From Climacteris rufus (Eukaryota > Chordata > Aves > Passeriformes > Climacteridae), in the NCBI GenBank assembly GCA_013398175.1, contig VZRZ01006468.1, positions 1 through 64,000 of the forward strand: a DNA stretch of 64,000 nucleotides, read 5' to 3'. Below the pieces are notes generated by a model. That model did no database searches. It had not been told where the DNA came from and saw only the letters and a program-made list of their open reading frames with translations. Below, piece after piece: positions 49,191-63,800 of the stretch; the stretch's first letter is position 1; every line of letters starts with the position of its first letter. Position numbers and translations under genes: made by a program.

Positions 49191-50953
49191 CCTGTCCTCC
49201 TGATTCTGGTGCTTCATCACGTATACTCATGTGGTACAAGATTGCACGGTTATTGATGTTAAGCTATTTACTTGTTTTTGTTCAAATGGGTAATGTTTGC
49301 TGTCCAGTGCTCTTCAATTTTTTTTTTCATTTCATGTATTTCTTATGTCAGAAAAATTATACTTTAAAGATAATTGAAAATACTTGTCCTTGAGATAAAT
49401 GGGTTTATTCAAGCTTTCTTTTCTGTCTACTCAAACACAGAAGGAGATAGGTTTCAAAAAGATGATTCATTAATAATACCAATTTTACACATGCTGTCTT
49501 TACACTGCTCTAATAATCTTCACAGATTTTGTAATGTTATTCCTACTTTTCAGTTAAAAATAAAAGTGTAATTAGGTTTATAAGTATCTAAAGAGATTTT
49601 AGCCAGTGCTGGATCCAGGAGTGCTTTACTCTTTACTCCTTTTTTTTTTGTTTCACTTGAAGTGCATGTGTGACTCCCAAGTGTCAATTTGCAGTGCGTT
49701 TAGTTGTCAGGAATGTTTGAATGACCAGCATGCCTCAACATTGCAATGTGCAGCTTTGCATTTTGAGAGAAATGAGGGAGGAGATATTTTTAGACCTTGA
49801 AATTGAGATAAAAATATTGAAGATAACTGAAGATATTAGATGGCATTTTATACTGCAGGCTAAGCTGTCCAGTTGAATAGTATGAGGCACACTTTCAAAG
49901 TTCCAAATCTGTAAATTAAAAATAAATAGTATGACTCCGGGGTGATTCCTTTGGTAGCTTCCCATCATATTTTAGTTTTCAAACTGTGCTACAGATTAAC
50001 ACAGATATACTTGCACAAAGCAATGTACTTTTAATGCAGGTTGTAAGCACAGACTAATGGGAATGCTCTTCCAAGTGGAGATATTTTTTGCAAATGTGTG
50101 GTTCTGTTGTGTTTTAAATTAACGCACTGCTGCATGCCTGCCAAGTGACCTTGCAGGTGCTAATGGTGTGTATGAAGGTCTGGGTGGTTCTGTTGCATGA
50201 TCTGAGAGTGCAGCAGCCAAGATAAAATCATTGGGGGGCTTTTGCAGCTCAGGAAAACTGGAAAAGGCAAAGTCTTAAACTGGCTTGCTTCATTTGGTTA
50301 ATGGACTGTGATGTTTGCAAGAATGCTATACTGGGTCTTGTGTGGAGTGTAGGAAAAAGGATAGGTATAAATTAACCTCTGTTTTCATTATTCTGAAATG
50401 GAAGCAGAGCTTTATACCTTAAGTAAAATTGCTGGAATAGTACAGCTGTTGGAAGTTTGAAGGCTGGATAAAAATGGCCCAAGAAATATTATTAAAATTT
50501 TCTTCACCTGCATCAAAATGAGACACTTGGATGTTTTCCACTTGTGATTTGAGACATGACACTTGATTTTATGTGATTATGCATATAGCTAGATCTCAAA
50601 TGCTCAGAAAGCTTGCTGTAAAGAGAAGTAGTTTTCTTCTTTAAAATTGTACCTAACACAGGGGAATAGAGTCTGTGGTGGTTCACTTCAGGTTTGTATC
50701 TTAGGTGCAGAAAGGAAAAGAAAAGGAAATAAGTTTGACCTCCATCCCTGACTTTTGCTCAAAACAATATCTGCATAGAAATTATTAGCAGTTTTTTATA
50801 TTGAAGGAAAGGCAGCACTTGGACCATTCTTTCCTTGTTCACCTCCTTATCACATGAAAGCTGAAGTTATTGTCTGCTTGGTTGCAGTCCAGGCCTTTCA
50901 GTGATGAAGTTGAGGCAGGTAGCATTTTCTTTGACTGACTTTTGTAGTTTGTA

Positions 50954-51058
50954 ACAGTTTTTATTTAACCATGTGTCCTAAAATGCTCTCAAAGGACGTA
51001 TAGGAGACACACCGTCTCGGTGCAATAGAACGTATAATGACTGTTAAATAAAAACTGT
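50954..51058. repeat. Long-range perfect 16-bp inverted repeat enclosing smaller hairpins
   Basis: acagtttttatttaac (50954-50969) and gttaaataaaaactgt (51043-51058) are exact reverse complements 73 bases apart. Between them are gtcct/aggac and caccg/cggtg (loop tct) mini-stems and a repeated acgtata word. The right arm's gttaaataaaaa is repeated again just downstream at about 51062-51073. It could be a small inverted-repeat element or a structured RNA in ARFGEF1 intron 1; no known family was recognised. Confidence 0.85.
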
Positions 51059-54000
51059 GTTGTTAAATAAAAAGAATATGTGTAGTTAATGCAAGTATAT
51101 TTTTTCATAATACTTTATTATGAGCTGTGGATCCAGTAAATATGGAACTGAATGCCATAAATTCTTCACAGTTTAGTAAGTAGTGATAAAAGAAGCACTG
51201 TCTTGTAGCATGGTTGGCAACACGGCTGGAGTTAAAATTATTGTGTAGTGGTGGTCTTTTTAAGTGGCCTTCTACTTGCCTTCTTACTGGCATCTGAGAA
51301 AAGAAAAAATAGCTGTCATGTGTAATTGTCTTAATTTATGCAGTCTGAGCTATTGGATATAAATAAAAGATAGAATATGGAAAATTAAAATTTCATTGTT
51401 TTAGTAATCTAATGCATGTGTGCTGTACTGAAGGCAGCCACACACTGGAGCTTTCAGTAATACTGATGTTGTTACTTCTTGTGTTCTTTCAAATACCTTA
51501 GTCTGAGCTGCTTTCTATATCAGCATTTCATGAAGAAATCAGGACTTCAGTAAAGTGTGATCACCTGGAATGCTTCATTTAAAAGAGCTCACATCAGGAC
51601 TTCTGATTTAAAGTTTGAGCTTTCTGTTACAAACACAAATTTTTGTTTGGGTGGAAATTACAAATTTGGTATGGTTGTGACGTTTTGGGGGGCATACCAC
51701 AGACATAAAAATAAACTAAAGTCCATACTTTTTTATTATCCTTTCTTTGTTTTCCTCTGTCAAATAAAACTTTATGAATTTTGTAGACAGTCATTAAATT
51801 CTGGCTATCTTCTTGTGACTGGAGCCACAGCAAGAGGGAAGTGGCTTAATGCTCTTTTAATTAGAAGGTTACCAGTAGTATAATTAATGTATAGACTTAC
51901 ATGTGACTTTTAAAGGTTTAGTGCCTGATTTGCATAAAAGTCTTGCAGTGTCATGTGTTTTCTTGCTTTTAAAGTTACTGTAGTGAGCAGGCTACTTAAT
52001 GAGAATATGTTGGGTGGGGTTTGGGGGGTGGGGGTTGCAATTTCTGTAGGTATCATGGACTTTAAATTGTCTTGTATTTAAGTCTGAAATAAAGCTTGGT
52101 AATTTTCAACTTTTAAATTACATTTTTAAACTACCCATTTCCTAAAGGGAAAAAATAATTGCACTCATATCTACAGCAAGGCTAAAAATAAAATATAGAT
52201 TTTTCCCATATTACGAAGGGATCTTTTAATTTGATTCTGGCTGTTCTTAGAACTTGACAGTGCACAAGACCTTAGTGTCCCTGCTTGTATCTTGTTTTTG
52301 ACAAACCACAGTTCTGATCACTTGACAGAGCGGAAATGGACCTCGTACATATTGAAAACATTATAGCAAATGATTGTCCCTGTTGTCAGGAGGATCAAAA
52401 AGCCTGAAGGTTCCCTTTTTGCAGGATGTAGGAAGGGGTACTACCCATAGTTTGATCAGTTTTAAATCTGGATTTTATTAAAAAATAATCTAGCAGTCAA
52501 AATAAATTTGAGATAAAGATGCTCACATGGCTGGCTTAGAATAAGCATTCTATGCCAAAATTTTCTTTATTCCACGAGTCTGTTCTGTATGTGTATTACA
52601 GCTACTTAATATGTTGTATACTTGTGTTTATGGAGGGCCCAGCAGAGGTATAATTGCTTTTTGTACCTTGAGTAATCTGCAAAACTTGTATGTGATAGTA
52701 GCTTGTGGTAGCTGCCATACTTAAAAAAATACAGAATAAGGATTCATCATCACTGCTATGCACATGTGCTTACTCTTGGAAAAACAATTTTAAAGAAAAT
52801 GGAATGTTCAAAGGATCGTGTTACATGACAAAGTCTGCTGAAGAGGTGGGCTGTGTGAAGAGGGGACACGTAGCTTTTGTTCATACTGCCAAATGATCCA
52901 GAAACAAGACTGAGAAACATAATGACAGTCTTGTTCTGCAGCAGCAGCCTGTCTTTGCCAGAATAAATACAGAGCATTAGTAAAGCATTTATTTCAGTCT
53001 TCATTTGTCACCAACCAAGCAAATGTCAAATAGAGCATAGTAGAAAATAACAGAGAAGTCTCAAGAAATAGTTTCATCAATAGGTAACTATGTCGGAAAT
53101 GAATGTATGCTTGCTTATATATGAACACCAGAAATCTTTAAAAATAGTCAGCTGAGAAAATATCAGTGGTTTTAAAATGTTTTTAAGGATGCTGTCTTAA
53201 CATGCCAGCAATGAGAAGGGATAATTTGTGGAAAATTCTTAATTCCATAGCATTAATTGTGAAGGTATTAAAGTTTAATTTGCTGTACCTGACAGAAAGT
53301 TTAATCATGGCAGGTAAATACATTCAACTGCATTGATAGGTAACAATCAATTAAGAAGTCTTGAGCAGCTCTTGAGTCCTTCTTGAGCAGTACCCAGGAA
53401 TTGGTTTAAGATGTAGCAATTGAAGAGTTCATCTGTGCTAGTGAATATCCTCATCATTATATGCTTATAGTCTCAAATTCAGCTTCATAGCAGTCATGAA
53501 AAAGAAAAATCACATTTTGTTAAAACTTAGTGAGTCTCAGCTGTCAATAAAAGCTTGTCAAAAGCCTGTGATAAAGCCAGTATGAGCAAATAGCAAAGAA
53601 AACACACCCATATCTGTGTGCTTGTAAGTGATAGTGGTGTCACAAAAGTGTTTGGGGAATATAAAGATCCTGAAGAAGACCAAAATACATAATTAACCTT
53701 TTTGCCGTTGTTGGAAGTTGAGGAAGTTTCCTATAGAGGAATTAAAGTGAATGAGTCAGGAAAAAAAGGTGTCAATTTGAAGTTTAAACTAAAGATCCAA
53801 TTAATGTGCTAGGATTAAGAGTCTTTTAAGGGTCTCAAATCTGAAATTGCTGAACTGTTTGATAGAGCTTGTAGGATTTAAATTTCATTAATTGATAACA
53901 AAGGAATGGGAGGCACTAAATGTGACTAGAGTCAGTAGTTTTAGTTTGGTTGTCTTTTTTTTAAAGGTGCCAAGAGTATGGCAGATGAAGAAATCTTGAG

Positions 54001-54079
54001 AACTTCAGCCTAGCGAGTCTGAACTTTAGCAAAGAATAAAGCTGGTAGAGAACAGAATAGGTGTTTGTGCTGTGGTGAG

Positions 54080-54860
54080 GAAAAATCAGTGGGAAGTGTT
54101 CAGAGGGGAAATTTGCCATCCCAAACCTGCAGGGCAGAGTCATTCAGTGTCTAGATAAGTGTAAGGTGATCCAGTTTTACAATGAACCTCAACCAGATTG
54201 CTCGCCCAAGGTTCCTGAAGGTACTGGGCTCTCAAGGGTTACATGTTCAGTTTTCCCTACAGAGATGTATTTCAATTCTGTAGAGGTTTGTAGTGTTCTG
54301 GTTAATAAAAGAATAAGCTTAACACAGTGAAAACAACCTGGTAAAGCCAGCAGTTTTGGTGTACTCACCCACTCCTTGATCAAAGGGCACTTGTTGGGTG
54401 CTGCTAAATGCAAACTGACCTTTATGATTGCAGGAGGAAACCGGTTGCAGTCATGGGTGCACAAACATGGGCTCTACATAAGACACATATCCATCAAGAG
54501 GGTGTGTGGCATTTGAATTACTGTGAATGATTCCATCAAGATATTGATCCCTTTGTCAAAAAGACAAATACGAGAACAATAGAGAAAAAAAATGAAGCTT
54601 TTACACCACTTTATAAAGATATCATGTGTTCATGTGCAGTTTTGCTCGCTGCTGCCTTCTTGATGCATTGGAAGTCAACAAGGATGATTGAAAGTCTGGA
54701 ATGTCTTCCAGAGGTGATCAAGCAGACTGTGCTTCTTGTTCCCTGAAGGGGAAAAAATGAGACATGGATGTAAAGCAAGGTTGTAACATTTTAAGTGGCA
54801 CAGACATGAAGAGAGAAGAATTGATCGTAATTTCTTGTAATGCAGATACAGAGATCCTGT
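54080..54860 (+). mobile_element. Probable ancient LINE remnant (CR1/L3-like, C-terminal ORF2 region)
   Basis: Translated pieces in varying frames resemble the late part of a CR1/L3-type ORF2: LDKCKVIQFY (compare EKCKVLHLG), SVLVNKR, STRMIESLECLP (compare RATKMIRGLEHLS) and EERRIDRNF (compare EGRFRLDIRKNFF). Their order is right but many frame breaks and divergent stretches lie between them. Boundaries are approximate. Less certain than the copy at 48080-48310. Confidence 0.45.
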
Positions 54861-57800
54861 AAAGAACTCAGCTTATTTAGGCAAAGCAAAAAAATGCTCT
54901 TTCCTACAGCTTGTAATTACATTCATCCCAAAAGTTAAAATGCCTGGAAAAGTGATTAAGTGAAAATTTCACAAGGGTTGTCAAACCTGCAGGAACAGTC
55001 TCTGTACAGGAAGAGTATAAGCCACAGATGGCTAAATACTGGTAGGAGGGAACTATTGCAGCATTCTTGCCCTGCTTTTGTAATCTGCATTTACTTGAGC
55101 ATATGCTGTTGGCCAGTCCTGGAAGCAAAATGAGGACTGGATATCAAGGGTTTAAAAAACCCTTGCTGTTCTTGTATCTTTTTGTCCATAAGTCAGATGT
55201 TTTTTGATTTAATTTCTCGGTTTGTTCCCCAGTTTTCAAAGTTTTCATGAACTTTATTTAAAAATCTGGAATAGTGTGTTGCTCTGTTTTTGTTTGCATC
55301 TTTGGACACTGATCTGCCTATGTATTTCATGAAACATTCATTGTCCATCAAGCTTTATTATTTGCCTTTGTTTCTCTTGTCTGTACTTTGTGATGAAATA
55401 GGTTTTGACCTGAGGAGGACAAACGTTCAAAATTATATTTTTAAAAAAATTTATTTATGTATTAAAATGCATGGTTAGCTACAAAGAAAAAAGAAATTTT
55501 TCTTTTTAACTAAATGGACTAGAGCTACTGCATACAAATCCCTGTCTTATGACATGAAATGATGATTGAAAATACTGATGTTCTGGGAATGGCATCATGA
55601 ACTGACGATACGCTAATTCTAGAATGAAACTTTGTATGTAGGTGTAAAAAGCTGTGTTGTATCTGAAGTAGGAAGAACAGAATGCTTGTATAACAGAAGA
55701 AGAGCTCAACTGTTGCAACATATACTGTAGCTTGATTTTTCCAAGTTCTTTTTGGTTAGGCCCTAAAACTTTGATTCATAAAGAGCCAAAGTACGTAAGT
55801 GAAAATAGTTTTGTTTCTTTGAGTTTCTGAGGTAATTTATGTAAATGCAGTGGTTTATGTGTACAACTGTAATACTGTTAATAAAATACAAGAGTATTGG
55901 TGCTGAGGAGAAATTGAGAAACTGGCTTTGGGACTTATCTGCTGCTTTTGTTACTATGTTGTTCATTGTGTCATGAAAGCATAACTCTTGAAAGACTCAG
56001 TTAAAGAGTAAAATGCCTCAGATTAGGGGCCTTCTAATCTCCTGTATTCCATACTTATTGGTCAGCTCTCTGCTGCCTTTGGAGAATGCTGACAAGTCCT
56101 GAATCAGACCTCCTGGTCCCTCTGCTGCACAGCTTCCTCAGCTCGTGACTGCAGTGTCAACTCGCATTTTCAAGAGGTCAGGCAGACAGCATGCATGAAA
56201 ACATGCAGGGAGTAACATCATGTATATCAAACTGAATCCTAACTGGAATGCCACATTTTGTGTTTTTAAAAGTTCTGTTGAGTGTTTGGGATACTTCTTC
56301 AGTTGTCAGTGCAAGCAATTAAAATGATAATTAAATTTTAAGAGTTAGATGCTTAAGAGACTTGTTTCTGTTAAGCCTTCTCTTTATTGCACTGAGTGCA
56401 AGTGAATGTGCAGAAATTTCTCTCTTATGGGGATGGATAAGGTGGAAAAATTCAACAACTATATTGCAGAGGGGTGCGATAATTTCTTACTATTGGGTCT
56501 TTGATTTTTTTTTGAGTCAGACTGCTCATGTTTGCCTGCTTTGAACTTAAAGGTCAAACTTAGAGATGATCTTCAGAGAGAAGCTCTCTCTGTCCCTTCA
56601 GATGAGTTACAAATCACAGGATTTTGTTCTGGGTATATCTAATTTCAGATAGGCTTTTTCAGTCAGGTGGAAATGAACTGATTCAAAATGCATTCCCTAT
56701 TTCAAATGTAATCTTATATCTGCAGAATTTGTTTCTGTTTCTGACACACGTATATATATTTATTATTATTTTTTGACAGAAACTCACACTTTTCCAAGCA
56801 GAGTATGAGGAATGTACTTGAGTTTCTCATCTTAAGAATGAGGGAAACTAATCTATTCAGTTAAGGCAGGAGAAAGAGGGGAAGCCCAGCTCGATATGAA
56901 AAGGCACAATGTGCATTACCACAACCTGGTTTTCTCTGTAACACGTTATTACATTACTTTCATATCTGATAGTTTTTACCAGAAATGTTATGCATAATCA
57001 ATTATGTTGCTTCAAGTTTGCAGAAGAACTGAGGCTGCTTTTGACTTCTCTAGATTTCAGAGGGCAGCATATCAAGCTGCTGTGGAAAATCAAGAGTTAC
57101 TGATGATTCGTATTCTCTAGAAATAGGCAAAAATGCTTCACCATTTTAAATAACAGAGCTCCTGGTTATTTTGTGGCTTGGAGGAAGCCTAAACCCACCA
57201 TGCTCAGAGTGTCTGCAGCCCTGCTCTTGCATGCAGTGCAAGCTGAAATTTTGCTGACTGGAGCAAGTATTCAATCAAGTGAAGTAATGAACATTTGAGA
57301 AAATTGATAGGCCAACTGGATGTATTGAGTCTCTGCAGTATACACTACTGAGAATTTCTGTCTGTCCTGATTTTTCACTCTGTTTTCTCCTTGACAAATC
57401 TGCTGAGAAACTAATGTATCCAATCAGTTGACTCAGGTAAACAAGAGCTGGGTTGAGTCCCCTTATCTTGCATGAACTGTTCTAGAGAGACTGGAGGAGT
57501 TATGTGTTATTTCAGACCATTAAATTCTGTCATACTTCAAGGCTTAACCTTGCCCCCTCTCTTAAATTTGAAAATTCAATTAGTAGATCTCCAGCTCTTT
57601 TTAGGAGCGTTACAGGTGTTTGCAGGAATTCACACAGAGTGCTTCATAGTGTCGGGTTGCAGTGACAGAGGTGGTGTAAATCCAAAGTCTCACTTTTGAC
57701 AGGAATTATGCTGATTATAATGACTATATTATGGAATTTAAAATTGATAGATAGTTCCGTTTACCTTTTGTGTTATTGAGATGGCAGTTATGATTCTTTG

Positions 57801-60800
57801 CAAGAATATTGGCAAATCAGTTCCTGAGGCAGAGAAGCTGCTTTTGGTGGTGTGTTTAGGTTTGGTTTTGTTTTGTCTCTAAAAACTTGCAATGCTTTTC
57901 TTAGTCCAGCATGTGTTATTTTCATGAGAGACATTGGTAAGAATCTTTTTATATACTGATCTGTATACTCTTGCACTCACTTGGTGAAATGGCTTTTTCT
58001 TTAAATTGTAGTTATTTGGACCTGAATAATTGTAGTATATCCTTAGAGCAAACTCCTGTAAGGGGTCTGTCCTATTTTGTTGTTTCTCTGTGATATTTTG
58101 TCCTCTCATATTCTTTAGTAAAGAAATAAATTACCTTCTCAACGCACATTTTCGTGTTTCCATGTTAAATTTCCTGTTCTGTTCTTCTGTGATTCCAGTC
58201 TGTTATAACTTGAACAACCCATATTTCCCCAGCAGTAGCAGTAATACTGGGTAAAGCATTTGTTTTCTTCCCCATCCTACCCTTCACCACATGGCAAAGT
58301 GAGGTATAGGAACTGATCCATGTTGTTGGTTTTTTTTTTTGCAAAAGTCTTAAAATGTAAGTGAAAAATGTCAGCACGTACATTCTTAACCCAGTGTTAC
58401 TTTGTTACTTTTTAACTAGTAAAGTCCCTCTGCAATTTTATAGCAGGTGTGCACAAAAGTTGTACTGGCTTAATAAAGATAGATAATGCAGCCAGGAGGA
58501 AAGGGATGTTAAGTAGCAACTAATTTTTTGCTGTATAACACATTGAACTGTTTTTCTTGCTGAGTAGTCTTTCTTTGTTCTGAGGAGTGGTTGACTCATT
58601 TGTGTGCACAGCACATATGTGCTACCTACTTTCTTTAAGCTTCGAAAGATAAAGGTGATAAAAGTATCTGAGTGAAGTTAGTTTATGCTGTTTTCAAAAT
58701 GTGTACCTGCCTCCATTTGGATAGCTGTTGCTGTGTTGCTGGGGTTGTAGCCTCTAGAATCAGAATTTACACAACTCACAAATGTTCTAATGTAGCGTGA
58801 GAAAGAAGAGTCAGAAAAACTATACACATTGTGAATATGAAGAGGAATGCACAGCTGTAGGCTTCCCTCCCTTACATGCTAAAGAAACATGATTGTCCTG
58901 TCAAAACTTTACTTCATTACAAAAAAAGTAGTAATGCTGATGAAACATAAGGGGTCAGCTCCATAGGGTTTTGCAGTATATTTATTCCAGTGCATTTTTA
59001 GGTGTCTGCTGCAATGGGCAGTTCTGTTACAGCTCTTTCTTCCTGAAACATGTGAAGGACGTGAGGTGTGGCAGCTTGAGGTCATGCCGATCTACAGTGA
59101 GTTGAAATAGCTCACTGACCCAATGAGAACTAAAATTGTCAAGCTATTTAAACTCAGTGCCAGGGTAGTGATTGTATAAGGAGTTTGCAAATAAACACAG
59201 ACAGCGGAATAGGAGGAACCACCTTTTTTGGTGTTCATCCTCAGTTGGACTGGATTAAAGCACATTGGAAAACTGTATCTCCAGGCAAGATCCTTTTTAT
59301 AGTCCAGTTAGGTCACTATATATTTGGTAAGCAACCAGACTGCTTGTATGTTACTGCACCTTTTCAGCAACTTGGTGCCATGAGTTCTGAGCATGAAACC
59401 AATACACAGAGGTAGTAAGAGGAGTTGCTAAGAAGTTGGAACAAAGTATTTGAAAGGTATGCCTGCTTGATTAAAAGGCATACACATGGCTATCCTCTGG
59501 TAACTCTGTTTAAAGATGTAAATAAAAAGTGTGTCCATTCTTGGATACTGATCTAAGAAAAGACACACGTTTGGATATGGCTGGGAGTTTGCTGTAGATT
59601 TAATAAAGGATGGGGACCAGTGTAGTAATGAGGGGAAGCAGAGGGATTTACTGCTGTAGAAAATGAACTTTTCAGCCACATGTTAGAAAATAAATGCTAC
59701 TGAGAATGACGACAGTTATCCTTGTTAATGTGTGACCTATATGTGTGTCACCACTCCTCCTCTTCTCAAGTAGTCAGTGAAGCAACTTGACAGTAGTCTC
59801 AACTTGGTTTAGCAAATAGAAGGATTATTACAGGAAATTCAGTTATAAAACCCCACTGGTTTAAATTACTCTAAACTAATTTTAAGCAGAATGAGGCCAC
59901 AAGAGTAGTTTCTGCTTTTGTTTAGATTTGCCAGTGACTCTGTATTTGAAAATGTCATATCTAATAAACTGAAGGAGCAGGTAGTAAGTTTGACTGAATC
60001 AAGACAGGTTCTGCATTCAGTTTTCTAAATATACACAAGAGTTGCATCTTCCTGAATGCTATATTGTGAGCAGAGCTGGGGAGAAGCTGTAGTTTTGTGT
60101 GTCTAAAAATGGCTAAAAAGAAAACTGAGAATAAGGGATAAGATTGCTTCAAAGGTTAAAAAAACAAACAATAAGGACTGTGAGACATAATGAGTTTTGA
60201 ATTGCAGATATAAAAGCAGAGAAACACTTCAACAGAATTTGTTGCAAACCTGTAGCATATCAGAAAATATGGCATGGGAAGTAACAACAGAAAATATCTC
60301 TTCCTGTATTAGCACTCTTCAGAGGATTAGTGTCATCTGAAGTTGAAGTGCCTTCCCTGTCCAAAGTTTGTGCTCATGGCTTTTGAATTTTTACTTTCTG
60401 TGTATGTACATGTAAATATTTCTCTATGTGCTTCAAAGGTTACTGTTCCATGTTTTTCAAAGATAATGACTTAGCATTTCACTTGATTAGAGGGTTTCAG
60501 GATTTTGTAAAGCACAGCGAGTAGGATTTGCACAGCATTTCATCAAGAGTTATCAGACTTAAAACATAACTGCTGTTTGTTTTTAAATAGTGTTGATTAA
60601 TCTGCTTCTTGTTATTCCTTTGATACCTGTAAACAGTATAATGTTGGAATTCAGATACGCTTCTGAGGTTGTTTTGTTTGTCTGTACAGGAATTATTCCT
60701 ATTATGTAGGTGCTAAGTGAAGACCACAGTAGTGATCTTTTTACATTTGCACAGAACTTCACTGTTTTCTGTCTCTGTGCCATAGCTGTGTGAGCTAGAG

Positions 60801-63800
60801 TTTTACAAACAGAGGAGACTTGGTATAATGAAAGGTTAATTAACCCCAGCAAAAACCAGCAGCTGTACAGGTGTGTGAATAAACTATACCCAAAGGCTTG
60901 TGCTGAAGTCTGGGCTCAGGAATTTTGAGAGGGAAGAAACATTTATGGTATTTTTACAACAGGGAGAATGTACTAAAATTCACAGTTGGATGCTGTATGT
61001 GCTTGCACTTGCATCTGAATTTCTTCCAAATGCATTTTTGTTTAGGTTAACTTCCTGGTTTAAAACAACAAAAATTGCACCCTAAAGGCCTAGTGCTGCT
61101 ATCAGCTTCTTCTTGGACTCCCACAAATAGGCTTTTTTGGTCTGTCCTCTAGACACCATGTTGAAGAGCATTTGAGGGAAGGATGGAAAGATATCTGTGC
61201 ATCCTAGAAGGTATGATGGAAAAAGTTTTTTATAAGATTTAGAGGAAGACGTAGTGCTATCATATGTACTTTGGGAATTCCATTTAAGAAGCAATTCCAG
61301 CTTGCATAATGAGTGGTTAGTTCTGCAGGCTACCCAAAATACTCATCATTTCAGCACTGCCTTCCTGTAATAAATTTGCATACACTATTACCAGGTTTAG
61401 ACAGGTCAACCTGAATTGATAATCTAGGGGAATAGCAGTTTTGTACTAAACTGTTTAATTATTCTGTGCTGGTTTGAGATCCCAGTGAGGCTTCTTATAA
61501 AGCTTTAATTTTTTGCCTGTTATCTATTTGCATACACTTGATAGGGATTAACGTTGCAGAGGGATGTATTAAAAGTTACTGAAATGAATTACACTTGTAA
61601 CTTAATAGTTAACTAAGTTTCTTTTTTAACTGCTACAGTTGAAAAAGAAATAGGAGAGGAAAATACCGGTTGGAGTTGGACAATTCTCCACATTTCCTCA
61701 GCACAAGGAAATGTACTGGATCTGGAGTAGTTCACAGTTCAGAAGCAGTGAGGTGAAGGCTCTGTGGGAGCAAGAAGAGTGGTCAGCTGGAAGCGTGAAG
61801 AAATCTCCGTGTATGTTCTGGACACTGTCTCTTGGCAAATCTTCAGCTTTGTGGAAGATCTGTAAGCAGTTCAGAAGTTAGGGACAATGTTTGGGTAAAG
61901 GCAGATTTGCAGCATGTGTTTTTGCATAAACTTGCTGGGTTTTTTAGATGTACTGACTTGGCAGAAGTTGTCCACAAGATCATCTCTGGATCATCATTTT
62001 TTGAATGCAGTGGAGCTTGAGTTCAAAACAGCTGTATGTTTCTCTAGTTCTTTTATATGATCTCCTTAGATGTAATTATTTTAGACTTTTTCTGAAGTCT
62101 GTTAGTGACTTTCAGGTGTTAGTACTTCCTAATTTCAACTGAATAGACAAGAGACATTTTGACAGTGCTTGAAGCTAACAAATACCCAGGAAAAAGAAAA
62201 CAGGTTTCGGATATTTTCTGAGAAACACCTTTTAGTAACTCGATTTGGGGCAGAATGTACTCAGCATGATCTGTTTGGAATTTTATCTCATTGAGGGAGA
62301 AATTGTTTTGGGTCCTTTTTGCATTCCTGTCAAGTTCATATGGCTTTACTGCTGCAAGTTCAAACTTGGTACTATTTTTTAGTTAAGCTGTTACCATATA
62401 TGTAATCATCTTACTACATCATTGGGAATGTAGTTAATTAAAGTTATTTTCAAATAAATACTGAATTTCTAATTTTATGTTACGGGGTTTCGTTATACCT
62501 TGACATGGAGAAGGACAGTGTCAGTATTGTTAATGATGAAAAATTTGGGGGTTTTTAGTTGTTCAATTGCCACAATATTTTGTATGATATTGAATACAGT
62601 GACTAGAATACTTGGATGGAAGAATGCAAGCAAAGTCAATTCAAGCAAAGCTTTTATGTTCTAATTGGATTTCACTTTTTTTATATAGAGATAGCGATAT
62701 AATTTAAATTCATCTTCACTGCTTGTTCCTTGGATCTCATCCACCTGCTTTGACTTGAAAGAATTGAATGCAAATTGCTTCCTTCTCACAGTAGTCTTCT
62801 GTGGTATAAGTCATGTGAACTCCAAACATTGACTCGTTTCCTTGAAGTATTGCAGCCTGTGCTGCTTTGGATGATTCTACCTTCTGATTACCCAGTATGG
62901 TTACAGTTCTTTAAAATACCACTGCTTACTCTCTTGAATTCATTATATATTTAATAACTTAAAAAAAAAAAGTATAAATATTGTGATTTTTTAGTCATCT
63001 GCATACATTTTTGGCATTAAGAAGAGTTGGAAAATGCAATTGTTTTTCAATACTTAGTAGAAGAGTAGCTTCTGCCACTCCCTCAGCGAGCAGAGGAACA
63101 CACATATACATTTTGGATGTAATTTTTCTGAGCTAATTTTTTTCCCAGTGAAAATGTAGCATGTTTTCTATTACAATGCATTTGCTTTCAGTTAGGTAAA
63201 TAAATTTTTGTTCTGATGCTTACAGTGAGTATTAGCATTTAGAGGTGCAGATCCTTGTGGAATTGAGATTTATGCATGTGCTTCTCTGGCAGAGAATACA
63301 GTATTATGGGAATGTAATATGGACTTGGTTTTGAATACAATTCTGATGCAAGAATGGAAATACAGAATGAGAGATGTATCAAATACTTTTAGGTGTGTGG
63401 GGTTTTCCTAGCATCATATTTTGTCATGAACTTGTAATGTATTTTTCCACTTTATGGTAAATAGTTTACGTTTTTCCCAATAGGAAGTTCCGTAAGAATT
63501 TTTTCTCCTGTAATCTAATGTACAATTTGATGTCACTATCATAGAACTTGGATCTGTGCAGCATTCCTAAAGGTAACAGTTTAATTGTCCCTTACTTGAT
63601 GAGAAAGTTATCCTTGACTTCTGCCAGAGTATAACTCTAGAATATTTATACTCCCCATAGTATGACAGCATATTTAGGTAACCAGAAGGAAATATTTACC
63701 TAAAGATACCCATTTGAAATTTAGGTTATTAGAGATGCCCTTTGATGTAAATAAGGTTGAAATCAACCTTTGAATTGAGTATAGCAGGGGAAACAGTGGA

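Noticed and set aside
49043..49393. 116-codon Phe-rich open frame
   Set aside because: It lies over a T/G-rich low-complexity block, which explains both the length and the Phe content.
43702..51075. Word gttaaataaaaag shared between about 43714 and 51062
   Set aside because: Short and AT-rich; flanks differ, so not evidence of a repeat family.
61630..61665. Lys/Glu-rich text (EKEIGEEN) considered as ARFGEF1 exon 2
   Set aside because: It does not continue the expected BIG1 protein text and lacks a fitting acceptor and donor pair.
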